Positions 34,677-40,656 of a stretch of DNA of 44,348 nt are shown one piece after another (within the stretch, counting starts at the first letter, position 1; each line of letters opens with the position of its first letter). A model generated the notes under the pieces. That model made no database searches. It worked only from the letters and a program-made list of their open reading frames with translations, and was not told the DNA's origin. The translations under genes and the position numbers were made by a program. This stretch comes from a virus, in IMG/VR virus record IMGVR_UViG_3300004772_000008, positions 1-44,348 of that record; one strand, 5' to 3'.

Positions 34677-35957
34677 CTAAAAGTTCCAGAAGTCGTCGGG
34701 CGGGGAAGCGGGGCCGGGAAACTGCTGCTCGGTTTCCACGCCTTCGCTGCGCTCGGTAAGCACGGCCTCGCTGCTGTCTCCCAGGATTTCCGTTTCCCAG
34801 AAGACCGTCAGCTGGCCCGCGGCGACAACCGTGATAAATTGCGTATTCGGGCCGTACTCGCCGGGCTTCTCAAAAAGCACGGCGTAATTGCCAGGATCTA
34901 ATAACAGCGCGTCTGCCCAGCGCCCGTTCGCGCCAGTTGTAGTACTGGCTACAGCGTTAGCTCTGGCTGGGTAGTCTGGTTGCGCGGCATCGTAGATATC
35001 TTTTGGAAACACATACACACGCGCACCCTCGACCGGATAGCCCGTCGCGTCAGCGTACGCTAAATAATCCGGCGCGTTGAAGTTATGGTCTACCGGAACG
35101 ATGCCGCAGCCAATTTGCGGCGGCACGGGCCCGGGACGCGAGGCTGGTTCGCCGCCAATCTCGATAGCGTAAATAGAGCTTGAGAACGGAATCAACCCCA
35201 TTTGAATGTTGTAGACAAGCGGCACGCCACGCATAGCCGCCGCAACCTGAATGCTGTGTACCAACCAGCGCTCGTCGCTGGTGCCGTTTACCCAGATGTC
35301 GTTGCGGTTAATGCTCGGAAACCCAATTACGCGGGCGGTGACTTCGGCGTTCTCGCGGGTTGTGCCCTTAAGCTGACCGTCTTGCTGCTCTGTAATAGTC
35401 TGGGTTGACAAGTCCCAGCATTGCATAGCCAGCGGCGGGTGATAACCAACCTCGAAGCTGGTGCCGTTACAGATCGGGCAATTCGAGTCCAGCACCTCGC
35501 CAGACAGCTCGTCGCGACAGCGCTTGCACGGCCGCCCGAATCGGTAGGGCTTGAGCAAAAACCCCGAAACACTAACGTACTTGTGCCGGAGCTGCTCTTT
35601 CCGGATAACTTCACGCGATAGCACCCAATCGCGCTCAGCCAGCTCCCCGAAACAGCTGACAGCTTGGCTGACATAGATATCTTTGTCGGTTGTCAGCGTA
35701 ACCCGGTAATGCGTTAACAGGTCGCTGGCAGAGTTGCGCCACGCATCGTCATACGCAACGTAGCCGTCAACAATCGGGTTTCCGACGTTATGCCAGTCAG
35801 GAGAATCGCGCAGCCCGGTGTTCCCGAACTGCAGCTGAAAAATGCGCGGGCCGGGGTCGTTAAACGCTGGCTCTAGCTGCCACCAGACCCGCGTAACGCC
35901 GCGGATCATGTTGTCCACAGCGACCTGACGAAACGGAAATAAACGCGGTTGCGACAT
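34677..35957 (-). CDS. Neck protein with Cys4 zinc-binding motif and Ig-like domain
   Basis: The 426-residue protein starts at ATG 35957, which has no Shine-Dalgarno but lies six bases after a TATAAT. Residues 144-163 carry C144-x2-C147 and C160-x2-C163 (PCKRC and CPICNGT), a zinc-ribbon-like knuckle. Residues ~290-390 (GYPVEGARVYVFPKDIYDA, then GANGRWADALLLDPGNYAVLF) match the transthyretin/Cna-B-type Ig-like fold found as surface add-ons on many virion proteins. The position after the adaptor and before the tail genes points to a neck role. It follows the non-coding RNA block. Confidence 0.7.
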   Translation of the reverse strand: MSQPRLFPFRQVAVDNMIRGVTRVWWQLEPAFNDPGPRIFQLQFGNTGLRDSPDWHNVGNPIVDGYVAYDDAWRNSASDLLTHYRVTLTTDKDIYVSQAVSCFGELAERDWVLSREVIRKEQLRHKYVSVSGFLLKPYRFGRPCKRCRDELSGEVLDSNCPICNGTSFEVGYHPPLAMQCWDLSTQTITEQQDGQLKGTTRENAEVTARVIGFPSINRNDIWVNGTSDERWLVHSIQVAAAMRGVPLVYNIQMGLIPFSSSIYAIEIGGEPASRPGPVPPQIGCGIVPVDHNFNAPDYLAYADATGYPVEGARVYVFPKDIYDAAQPDYPARANAVASTTTGANGRWADALLLDPGNYAVLFEKPGEYGPNTQFITVVAAGQLTVFWETEILGDSSEAVLTERSEGVETEQQFPGPASPPDDFWNF

Positions 35958-35963
35958 GTTTTG

Positions 35964-35969
35964 ATTATA
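35964..35969 (-). promoter_or_regulatory. Consensus -10 element, probable leaderless promoter
   Basis: A perfect TATAAT on the minus strand stands six bases (CAAAAC) before ATG 35957, so a transcript would start at or next to the A of the start codon. No clear -35 is visible 16-19 bases upstream. The gene has no Shine-Dalgarno, unlike most neighbours. Confidence 0.55.
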
Positions 35970-35982
35970 GCTGCAGAGCGCT

Positions 35983-35990
35983 GATAGCTA
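35983..35990. repeat. 8-bp direct repeat, left copy
   Basis: GATAGCTA here is repeated at 36581-36588. The two copies bracket the structured non-coding block exactly, outside its terminator. TAGCTA is itself palindromic, so a chance match or a protein site is possible. Confidence 0.5.
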
Positions 35991-36025
35991 AGAAAAAGAC
36001 GCAACGAGCAGTCAGAGACTGCTCG
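35991..36025 (-). terminator. Intrinsic terminator ending the non-coding RNA
   Basis: On the minus strand a nine-base perfect stem CGAGCAGTC/GACTGCTCG (arms 36017-36025 and 36005-36013) with loop TCT is followed within a few bases by a T5 run (35993-35997). It shows that the block is transcribed on the minus strand. Confidence 0.8.
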
Positions 36026-36580
36026 CTCTCGGCGCGCGTCCGCCGCAGAATGTCGTACTACAGGGCCGCCCGCCGGGGCGACGGTCTCGTATTGACTCAA
36101 ACCCAATCTGGTGGGTTCCAACCTGCCGCAGACCTTGGCATGAGGTTGGCTCACGTGTTTGTTGGCACACGCTGAAGCCTGGACTGCGATGTTGCCGCCA
36201 CGGTCGGGCGCTCCCCGACGCGTCCGTCGGATTGGGTTTGCGACGTGCTAGCGTTTCGCAAAACCACAACTTTCTGCCGAGGGGTACGCCCCAAGGCGAG
36301 GCTGTCGCAACAACCTCCGGTGTGCGGGTGGCAGAGCACTGTATCCCACAGTGTTGACTTCGCTGCAGTCTTGCTGCAGCTGGCTTGGACCCTTTTTGGC
36401 TTCGACGCACTGACCAAGCAGAAGTGCGTAGGTTCCGCGACGACCTCTCGGTCGCCGGTACTTCACCGGGCGCCGGAACAGCGCTTTCGGGAAGGCCGAT
36501 TTATCGGCGTCAGCAGCGACTCGGGTGCTGCCGCAGCAGCGTCGATGGCGGCGGAGTCGTTGCTATCGCCAGCCATCCAA

Positions 36581-36588
36581 GATAGCTA
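36581..36588. repeat. 8-bp direct repeat, right copy
   Basis: This is the second copy of GATAGCTA (see 35983-35990), at the 5' side of the non-coding RNA in transcript orientation. On this side it also overlaps a potential small GATAG/CTATC hairpin. Confidence 0.5.
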
Positions 36589-36627
36589 TTACCCTATCAA
36601 TCTATATGCCCGGTTTTTGCCCAATAT

Positions 36628-37647
36628 TTAGTACCGGAGCCGGAGGCCGCTGGCGTAGGCGCTGTACTTGTAATTGCTCGTTACTTCGCCGTAGCAACCC
36701 TCAAGATTCAGGCTAGCTTTGGTAGCGCGCACCCACTCGCGGTACGCCTGCCAGCGCATTTGCCCGGCCTGCTCGTACATGGGCGCCTTGTTCTGGTCGT
36801 TGATCTGCATGCCCGCGGCGGCATACTGAAAATCATTCCGGCGGTACTGCTCGGCCACCATGAAGAACAGGTTGGCCACAATTCCTTCCAGCCAGTGATA
36901 GCGGAACGGAAAGTTTTGCGTGTTGTAGACGGCGTCAATCGGCGGCGGGATCTCGTTCCAGTACATAACCGGCCGCGCGATCGCCAGCGCAATCTCGGCG
37001 TCATCAAACATGAGGTTATCGAGCAGGTAGCTTTCGCCGGGACTTGAGTCGCGCAAATGCAGCCGGATTTCTGCGATGCTGGGCGGCCCACCGTTTTCAT
37101 TGTCTGGACCGAACAGGCTGCGCGTTATGACCAGCGAGAACGTGTTAGAGAACACGACGCACGGCAGGTCTTGGCTTTCTGCGACTGTGCTAACCAGCGC
37201 CATCTCAGCGTAGTAAATACCTGGCAACTTCGTCATCTCGGCGGTCAACTCCGCCTCAACGCGCCCTTCAGCCGCGTTTACGACCGCGGCCTCGACTTCA
37301 AATGGCGGGCGTGCATTGCCCCACGACAGTTGCTCTTTCAACCGAAGCACGACGCGATAGTCGATTACCGTAGACGAGCTTTCTAAGTCTTCTGGAAAGC
37401 CGCACGCTTGCAGACTTACTGGGCGCCCCTCTTTGTCGTGCAGTTGCCAGGCGACTGTCGCGCACTGGCCCTGGTTCACAGCAATAGACCGCATACGCCC
37501 AAGAACAGGCGCGCCGTTTACTGTGCTGACCGAAGCGCTGAGAATGTTCTGCCCAGCGCACGACACCGGAAAAAGACCGCCGACGGTTGTAATCGGCGCG
37601 GGTGTCGGGATTACGGGCTGAGAAGCTGGCGTAGCAATCACAACCAT
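36628..37647 (-). CDS. Head-tail adaptor/connector protein
   Basis: The 339-residue protein starts at ATG 37647 with GAGGTGA five bases upstream. The N-terminal ~180 residues are beta-rich with an Ig-like look (ATVAWQLHDKEGRPVSL, LPGIYYAEMALV). The C-terminal half is helical and reads like head completion proteins: IAEIRLHLRDSSPGESYLLD, a segment DDAEIALAIARPVMYWNEIP, then NFPFRYHWLEGIVANLFFMV and QYRRNDFQYAAAGMQI. Such proteins sit below the portal. Gene order (capsid genes before, neck genes after) agrees. The fusion of an Ig-like domain to an adaptor is a little unusual. Confidence 0.75.
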   Translation of the reverse strand: MVVIATPASQPVIPTPAPITTVGGLFPVSCAGQNILSASVSTVNGAPVLGRMRSIAVNQGQCATVAWQLHDKEGRPVSLQACGFPEDLESSSTVIDYRVVLRLKEQLSWGNARPPFEVEAAVVNAAEGRVEAELTAEMTKLPGIYYAEMALVSTVAESQDLPCVVFSNTFSLVITRSLFGPDNENGGPPSIAEIRLHLRDSSPGESYLLDNLMFDDAEIALAIARPVMYWNEIPPPIDAVYNTQNFPFRYHWLEGIVANLFFMVAEQYRRNDFQYAAAGMQINDQNKAPMYEQAGQMRWQAYREWVRATKASLNLEGCYGEVTSNYKYSAYASGLRLRY

Positions 37648-37651
37648 ATCG

Positions 37652-37711
37652 TCACCTCGCGCAGAAGAGCGTAGATATCACGACAACAAAAGTGATAAAG
37701 ATGGCGCGCAT
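37652..37711 (-). CDS. Possible 19-residue hydrophobic mini-protein
   Basis: ATG 37711 to TGA 37652 encodes MRAIFITFVVVISTLFCAR, almost entirely a single hydrophobic segment. AGG lies about eight bases upstream. The stop falls within the Shine-Dalgarno region of the adaptor gene. It could be a leader peptide coupled to the adaptor gene or a chance ORF. Confidence 0.3.
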   Translation of the reverse strand: MRAIFITFVVVISTLFCAR

Positions 37712-37726
37712 GGCGAATACCTACGA

Positions 37727-37760
37727 GAAAAGGCTGGCCGCTTGCGCAGCCAGCCTTTTC
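37727..37760 (-). terminator. Intrinsic (bidirectional) terminator
   Basis: Twelve-base perfect arms (GAAAAGGCTGGC at 37727-37738 and its complement at 37749-37760) enclose a ten-base loop, with AAAA/TTTT at the stem base. It ends the capsid transcript after the 121-residue gene. Confidence 0.8.
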
Positions 37761-37787
37761 AGTGGTCACGTTAGCCGGCAACAAAAC

Positions 37788-38153
37788 TCAGTCGTCGTTC
37801 TGTACCCAGTCGGACGTGCCGGTCCCAGCCGGATCCCAGCCGGGATCGACCGTGCCGAGCACGCGACCGTGCAGCGCCAGGGCCGCCGTCGTGTCGTCTG
37901 TCGTGCTCTTGAGGTAGACGGCCGGGGAGCTGACAATCTTGAGGCTGCCGCCCACCAGCGCGGCCTCGAGGGCCTTGAACTGACGCAAGCTGCGCTTCGC
38001 GCCGAGCTTCGTTACAAGGTCGCCCGGGACCGTGTACGTCTCGTTCGCCTCAAGACGCTTGCCGTGCGTGCCAAGAAAACCGAACACCGCGGTGGCGCCC
38101 GACGTGTTCTCAACCGTGGTGTATAAACCTGTGGTAACCGGAACGTATGTCAT
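37788..38153 (-). CDS. Small unidentified head-region protein
   Basis: This 121-residue protein has CGGAG before ATG 38153. It is beta-rich at the N-terminus (PVTTGLYTTVENTSGATAVF), contains GDLVTKLGAKRSLRQFKAL, and has an acidic C-terminus (TSDWVQNDD). It is the last gene before a strong terminator and so belongs to the capsid transcript. A head decoration or completion role is possible, but I do not recognise the family. Confidence 0.65.
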   Translation of the reverse strand: MTYVPVTTGLYTTVENTSGATAVFGFLGTHGKRLEANETYTVPGDLVTKLGAKRSLRQFKALEAALVGGSLKIVSSPAVYLKSTTDDTTAALALHGRVLGTVDPGWDPAGTGTSDWVQNDD

Positions 38154-38169
38154 GAATTTCTCCGTTTCT

Positions 38170-38553
38170 TTACTCGGCGTTGCTCGCGGCGAGCGCGGCA
38201 GCCGATTGCAGGGTCAGCACAGCCGACGCGATGTCAGCCTGATTCGCCGCGGCGCGGGCAACGTCGTCCCACGCGGCAGCCTTTTCTGTTACGGCAGCGC
38301 CTGGAACACCTAACAGGGCGTCCAGCTGATTGCTCGCAACAGTTAACGCCGAAACGTTAGCAGCCGCGGCTTTCTCTTGCTCAACCGCGTAGAGCACGTG
38401 GAGCTTTTGCGCCACGGACCACATTTCCGCGGCTTCCTTTTCAGAGCGCGGCGCGACGCCGTTCGCGGCGAGCTTCTCGAAAAAGTATGGCGCTGCAAGC
38501 TTCGCCACAATTGTGTTGTATGCTTGCTCGGCCGCGGCCTTCACATTGTCCAT
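38170..38553 (-). CDS. Small Ala-rich helical head-region protein
   Basis: This 127-residue protein follows the major capsid gene and its 3' hairpin, with AAGGAGG upstream of ATG 38553. About a third of residues are Ala, and nearly the whole chain looks helical (EQAYNTIVAKLAAPYFFEKL, then EKEAAEMWSVAQKLHVLYAV), so a coiled-coil or bundle is likely. No motif was recognised. It may be a capsid-associated or assembly factor. Confidence 0.65.
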   Translation of the reverse strand: MDNVKAAAEQAYNTIVAKLAAPYFFEKLAANGVAPRSEKEAAEMWSVAQKLHVLYAVEQEKAAAANVSALTVASNQLDALLGVPGAAVTEKAAAWDDVARAAANQADIASAVLTLQSAAALAASNAE

Positions 38554-38576
38554 GGTGCCCTCCTTGGCACAGGGTT

Positions 38577-38609
38577 GGGAGGCGGGCGTTTACAACGCGC
38601 CCGCCTCCC
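38577..38609 (-). promoter_or_regulatory. Perfect GC-rich hairpin after the capsid gene
   Basis: A 12-bp perfect stem (arms 38577-38588 and 38598-38609) with a nine-base loop lies between the major capsid stop and the next start. There is no T-run after it, so it may be an mRNA 3'-end stabiliser or partial terminator rather than a full intrinsic terminator. Confidence 0.6.
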
Positions 38610-38627
38610 GTCCTCAGTTTAGAAACT

Positions 38628-39554
38628 TCACTTGAAGTCCACGCGGGCCAGACCGTTCGTGTGACCGAACGAGCCACCCTGCGTGTTATAGGCAAAGTAC
38701 TCGAGCATGTAAGCCTCACGACGGATGTACATCGTGGTGGGCTCGAGCTCGTAATTCTTGCCAATGAACTTGGGTGACGCAAACATGAACAAGGAATCGT
38801 CGGGCACGAGCGAGCGTTTGATTGTCACAATCCAACGGGTGTTGAGAAAGTTAGTTTCCGCCCAGCCGTTCTTGATGATGTCCTGCGAGAAGTCACCGCC
38901 CATTTCGTCGCGACCGAACTTGAGGAGTTCCTTGATGGTGATGTTATTCACCAAGCAGGTCTCAACCTCGAAGTGCGAGGGCGTACGGGGCATGATCTTC
39001 AGGGCATCGACGAGCGTTTCGCGCGTGATACCGCCGTGGATCTCCTCGTACTGCACCGCGCCAGACGCCACGTTCTCAACACCCGGGGTCGGGAGTACGG
39101 CGTTGAACGCCGCGATGAACTTGGAGTCTTCTTCCGCCAACATGTCTTTGATCATGTTGTCAGAAAGCACCTGCCGGATGTCGATCACGTAAGTCCGAAG
39201 CTCGTCGACGTCCTTCTGCGCGCGGGGCGACACGATCCGGTCAAACATGACGCGGTAACGCGGGCCACGGATGTAGAAGTTAATCGGGAGCGTCGCAAAC
39301 GGGAGCGACACAGCCGCCGGAGAATCGGGCTCCTTGTCGACCACCTTCACCGGCTTGTCCGTGTCGACCTGGCGGTCGAGCTCGTCATTGGTGATGGTGA
39401 GCGGCGGCATAATCCGCCGGTAGAACCCGTCTTCACGCATCTTGGTGCGCGTGAAGTCGTTAACTGCATCAACGGCCTGCTTCTGCATGCCGGGGGTATC
39501 GAGCTGCTCGAAAAGAGTCTCGTTGAGCAGCTGGATTTCTTGCTGAGTGGGCAT
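38628..39554 (-). CDS. Major capsid protein (HK97-like)
   Basis: The 308-residue protein has GGAGG seven bases before ATG 39554. Features of the HK97 fold are read by eye. A helical N-terminal arm is followed by FYRRIMPPLTITNDELDRQV and the E-loop-like KVVDKEPDSPAAVSLPFATL. A long spine-like helix region follows (AQKDVDELRTYVIDIRQVLS, then MIKDMLAEED). Gene order (protease, scaffold, small proteins, then this) is the classical capsid cassette. A strong hairpin after the gene fits a highly expressed mRNA. It is compact for a phage of this apparent size, so additional decoration proteins are likely. Confidence 0.85.
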   Translation of the reverse strand: MPTQQEIQLLNETLFEQLDTPGMQKQAVDAVNDFTRTKMREDGFYRRIMPPLTITNDELDRQVDTDKPVKVVDKEPDSPAAVSLPFATLPINFYIRGPRYRVMFDRIVSPRAQKDVDELRTYVIDIRQVLSDNMIKDMLAEEDSKFIAAFNAVLPTPGVENVASGAVQYEEIHGGITRETLVDALKIMPRTPSHFEVETCLVNNITIKELLKFGRDEMGGDFSQDIIKNGWAETNFLNTRWIVTIKRSLVPDDSLFMFASPKFIGKNYELEPTTMYIRREAYMLEYFAYNTQGGSFGHTNGLARVDFK

Positions 39555-39593
39555 TATGGAACCTCCATGTTCCGTGGGTGATTAGGGGTGGAC

Positions 39594-40142
39594 TCAGGCG
39601 GCCGCGCCGGGGAGCCACACAGTCCAGAAGGACAGCGCGAAAACCCCATTGTGGTTCTTGGCCTTGCCGCTCGACACCACGCCGACCACCGGCGTGACAT
39701 ACTGCGTAACGGACGCATTGGTGATCCGACCGCCGGTCGTGGCATTCGAATCCGAAGCCACAGCGGTGAGCAGATCGCCCGGGGTGTAAGTCCGACTCGT
39801 GTCGAACTCACTCGACGCAATTTCGTAACCGCCCGTCGCCACGAGACCAGACATCTTGCCGGTCGGGGCGATGGCCCGGTGCATGAAGTTGCCAGAGGCA
39901 GTCGTGCCGGGGTTGCTGACGTCGGCGTCGGTCGAGCCGTTCAGCAGGAAGATCGCTACGCCGGTACGATGCGCGCCGGGACGGAAGTCGCCCGCCGAGT
40001 CAACGTACACGACGCGGCCGCGGGGCACGTCAAACGAGACACTGGCCGACAGCTTGGCGTCGTAATCGAGCGCCGCCATGTCGAACCAGCCCTTTTTGAC
40101 ATCCAACCCCTTTTCGGTGATCAGATTCGGAGCAGTAGCCAT
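39594..40142 (-). CDS. Probable capsid decoration/cement protein
   Basis: This 182-residue protein has GGAGG upstream of ATG 40142 and lies directly before the major capsid gene. The sequence is Thr/Ser/Gly/Ala-rich and beta-patterned (SVSFDVPRGRVVYVDSAGDF, TGVAIFLLNGSTDADV, SVTQYVTPVVGVVSSGK), with no cysteines. Decoration proteins next to capsid genes often have this composition and size. A head-fibre base is an alternative. Confidence 0.6.
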   Translation of the reverse strand: MATAPNLITEKGLDVKKGWFDMAALDYDAKLSASVSFDVPRGRVVYVDSAGDFRPGAHRTGVAIFLLNGSTDADVSNPGTTASGNFMHRAIAPTGKMSGLVATGGYEIASSEFDTSRTYTPGDLLTAVASDSNATTGGRITNASVTQYVTPVVGVVSSGKAKNHNGVFALSFWTVWLPGAAA

Positions 40143-40171
40143 ATCAAGACCTCCATGTCTTTCTTTGGTTT

Positions 40172-40190
40172 GAGGAACATCCTGTTCCTC
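40172..40190 (-). promoter_or_regulatory. Intergenic hairpin upstream of the decoration gene
   Basis: An 8-bp stem (GAGGAACA/TGTTCCTC) with a three-base loop lies between the 142-residue and decoration genes. It lacks a T-run, so a processing or stability role is more likely than termination. Confidence 0.45.
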
Positions 40191-40206
40191 GAGGACGAGT
40201 TGTAGC

Positions 40207-40635
40207 TCAGGTAGTGGGCGGATTCAGTCCAAGACCCTGGAACAACTTAATGTCCGAAGCCTTGAGGCGACCGTCGCGGGCACCCACATACCCGCTCGTC
40301 AAACTATTCGAAGGGTCGTAACCGGCGGTTTTAACAGCGGCTACCGGCGTACCTAAACGCGACAGCTCAGCCGCGTTGCGATGAGTCGCGAGCTTGATCA
40401 CAAGCTCCATTGCCTGTACCGGGTTGCTAAGCGCGCGCGCAAGGGCTTCTTTCTGTTGCGGTTCAATGCGCTCATTCTCGACGCACGCCTTTACGGCGGC
40501 GGGAATCAAGCCGGCGAGCTTTTCAGCCTGCTCGTCGCGCTCTTTGAGAACAGTCGCTGCCTTGGTCAGCGCGGCGTCAGAGTAACCGATGTAATCGATT
40601 ACTTTCTGCACGAGCGCGTTGTTGTTATCAGCCAT
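40207..40635 (-). CDS. Small helical head-assembly protein
   Basis: This 142-residue protein has GGAGG before ATG 40635. Helices dominate (DYIGYSDAALTKAATVLKER, EALARALSNPVQAMELVIKL) and a flexible Ser/Gly/Lys-rich tail follows. It is encoded between scaffold-like and decoration genes. It may be an internal scaffold partner or minor head protein. No family was recognised. Confidence 0.65.
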   Translation of the reverse strand: MADNNNALVQKVIDYIGYSDAALTKAATVLKERDEQAEKLAGLIPAAVKACVENERIEPQQKEALARALSNPVQAMELVIKLATHRNAAELSRLGTPVAAVKTAGYDPSNSLTSGYVGARDGRLKASDIKLFQGLGLNPPTT

Positions 40636-40656
40636 GGTTAAAAACCTCCAGTGAAA

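Larger units (their letters stand above)
35991..36600 (-). ncRNA. Large structured non-coding RNA candidate (~600 nt)
   Basis: Between the adaptor and neck genes lie about 670 bases with no credible ORF; the frames present give Arg/Ser/Pro-rich strings unlike the phage proteins. On the minus strand I find local hairpins at 36577-36600 (GATAG stem), 36527-36540, 36495-36508, 36405-36429 (7 bp), 36362-36380 (7 bp, loop of five), 36337-36353 (6 bp), 36118-36149 (7 bp) and others. A three-way junction at 36433-36478 has one arm capped by a GAGA (GNRA) loop at 36441-36454. An 11-bp Watson-Crick helix pairs 36230-36240 with 36098-36108. The block ends in an intrinsic terminator. Size and complexity resemble the ornate phage RNAs ROOL and GOLLD. 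I cannot assign it to either, and its 5' end is uncertain. Confidence 0.75.

Noticed and set aside
36012-36417. ORFs of 88 and 132 codons on the minus strand within the non-coding block
   Set aside because: Composition is Arg/Ser/Pro-rich and unlike phage proteins here, no ribosome sites are seen, and the sequence is better explained by RNA helices.
35991-36600. tmRNA, RNase P RNA or group I/II intron as identity of the structured block
   Set aside because: No tRNA-like ends, no recognisable RNase P core or intron catalytic motifs were found, and the flanking genes are intact rather than split.
36245-36631. 128-codon ORF on the plus strand in the non-coding block
   Set aside because: It runs opposite to the direction of every gene and of the terminator, has no ribosome site and no recognisable motif.
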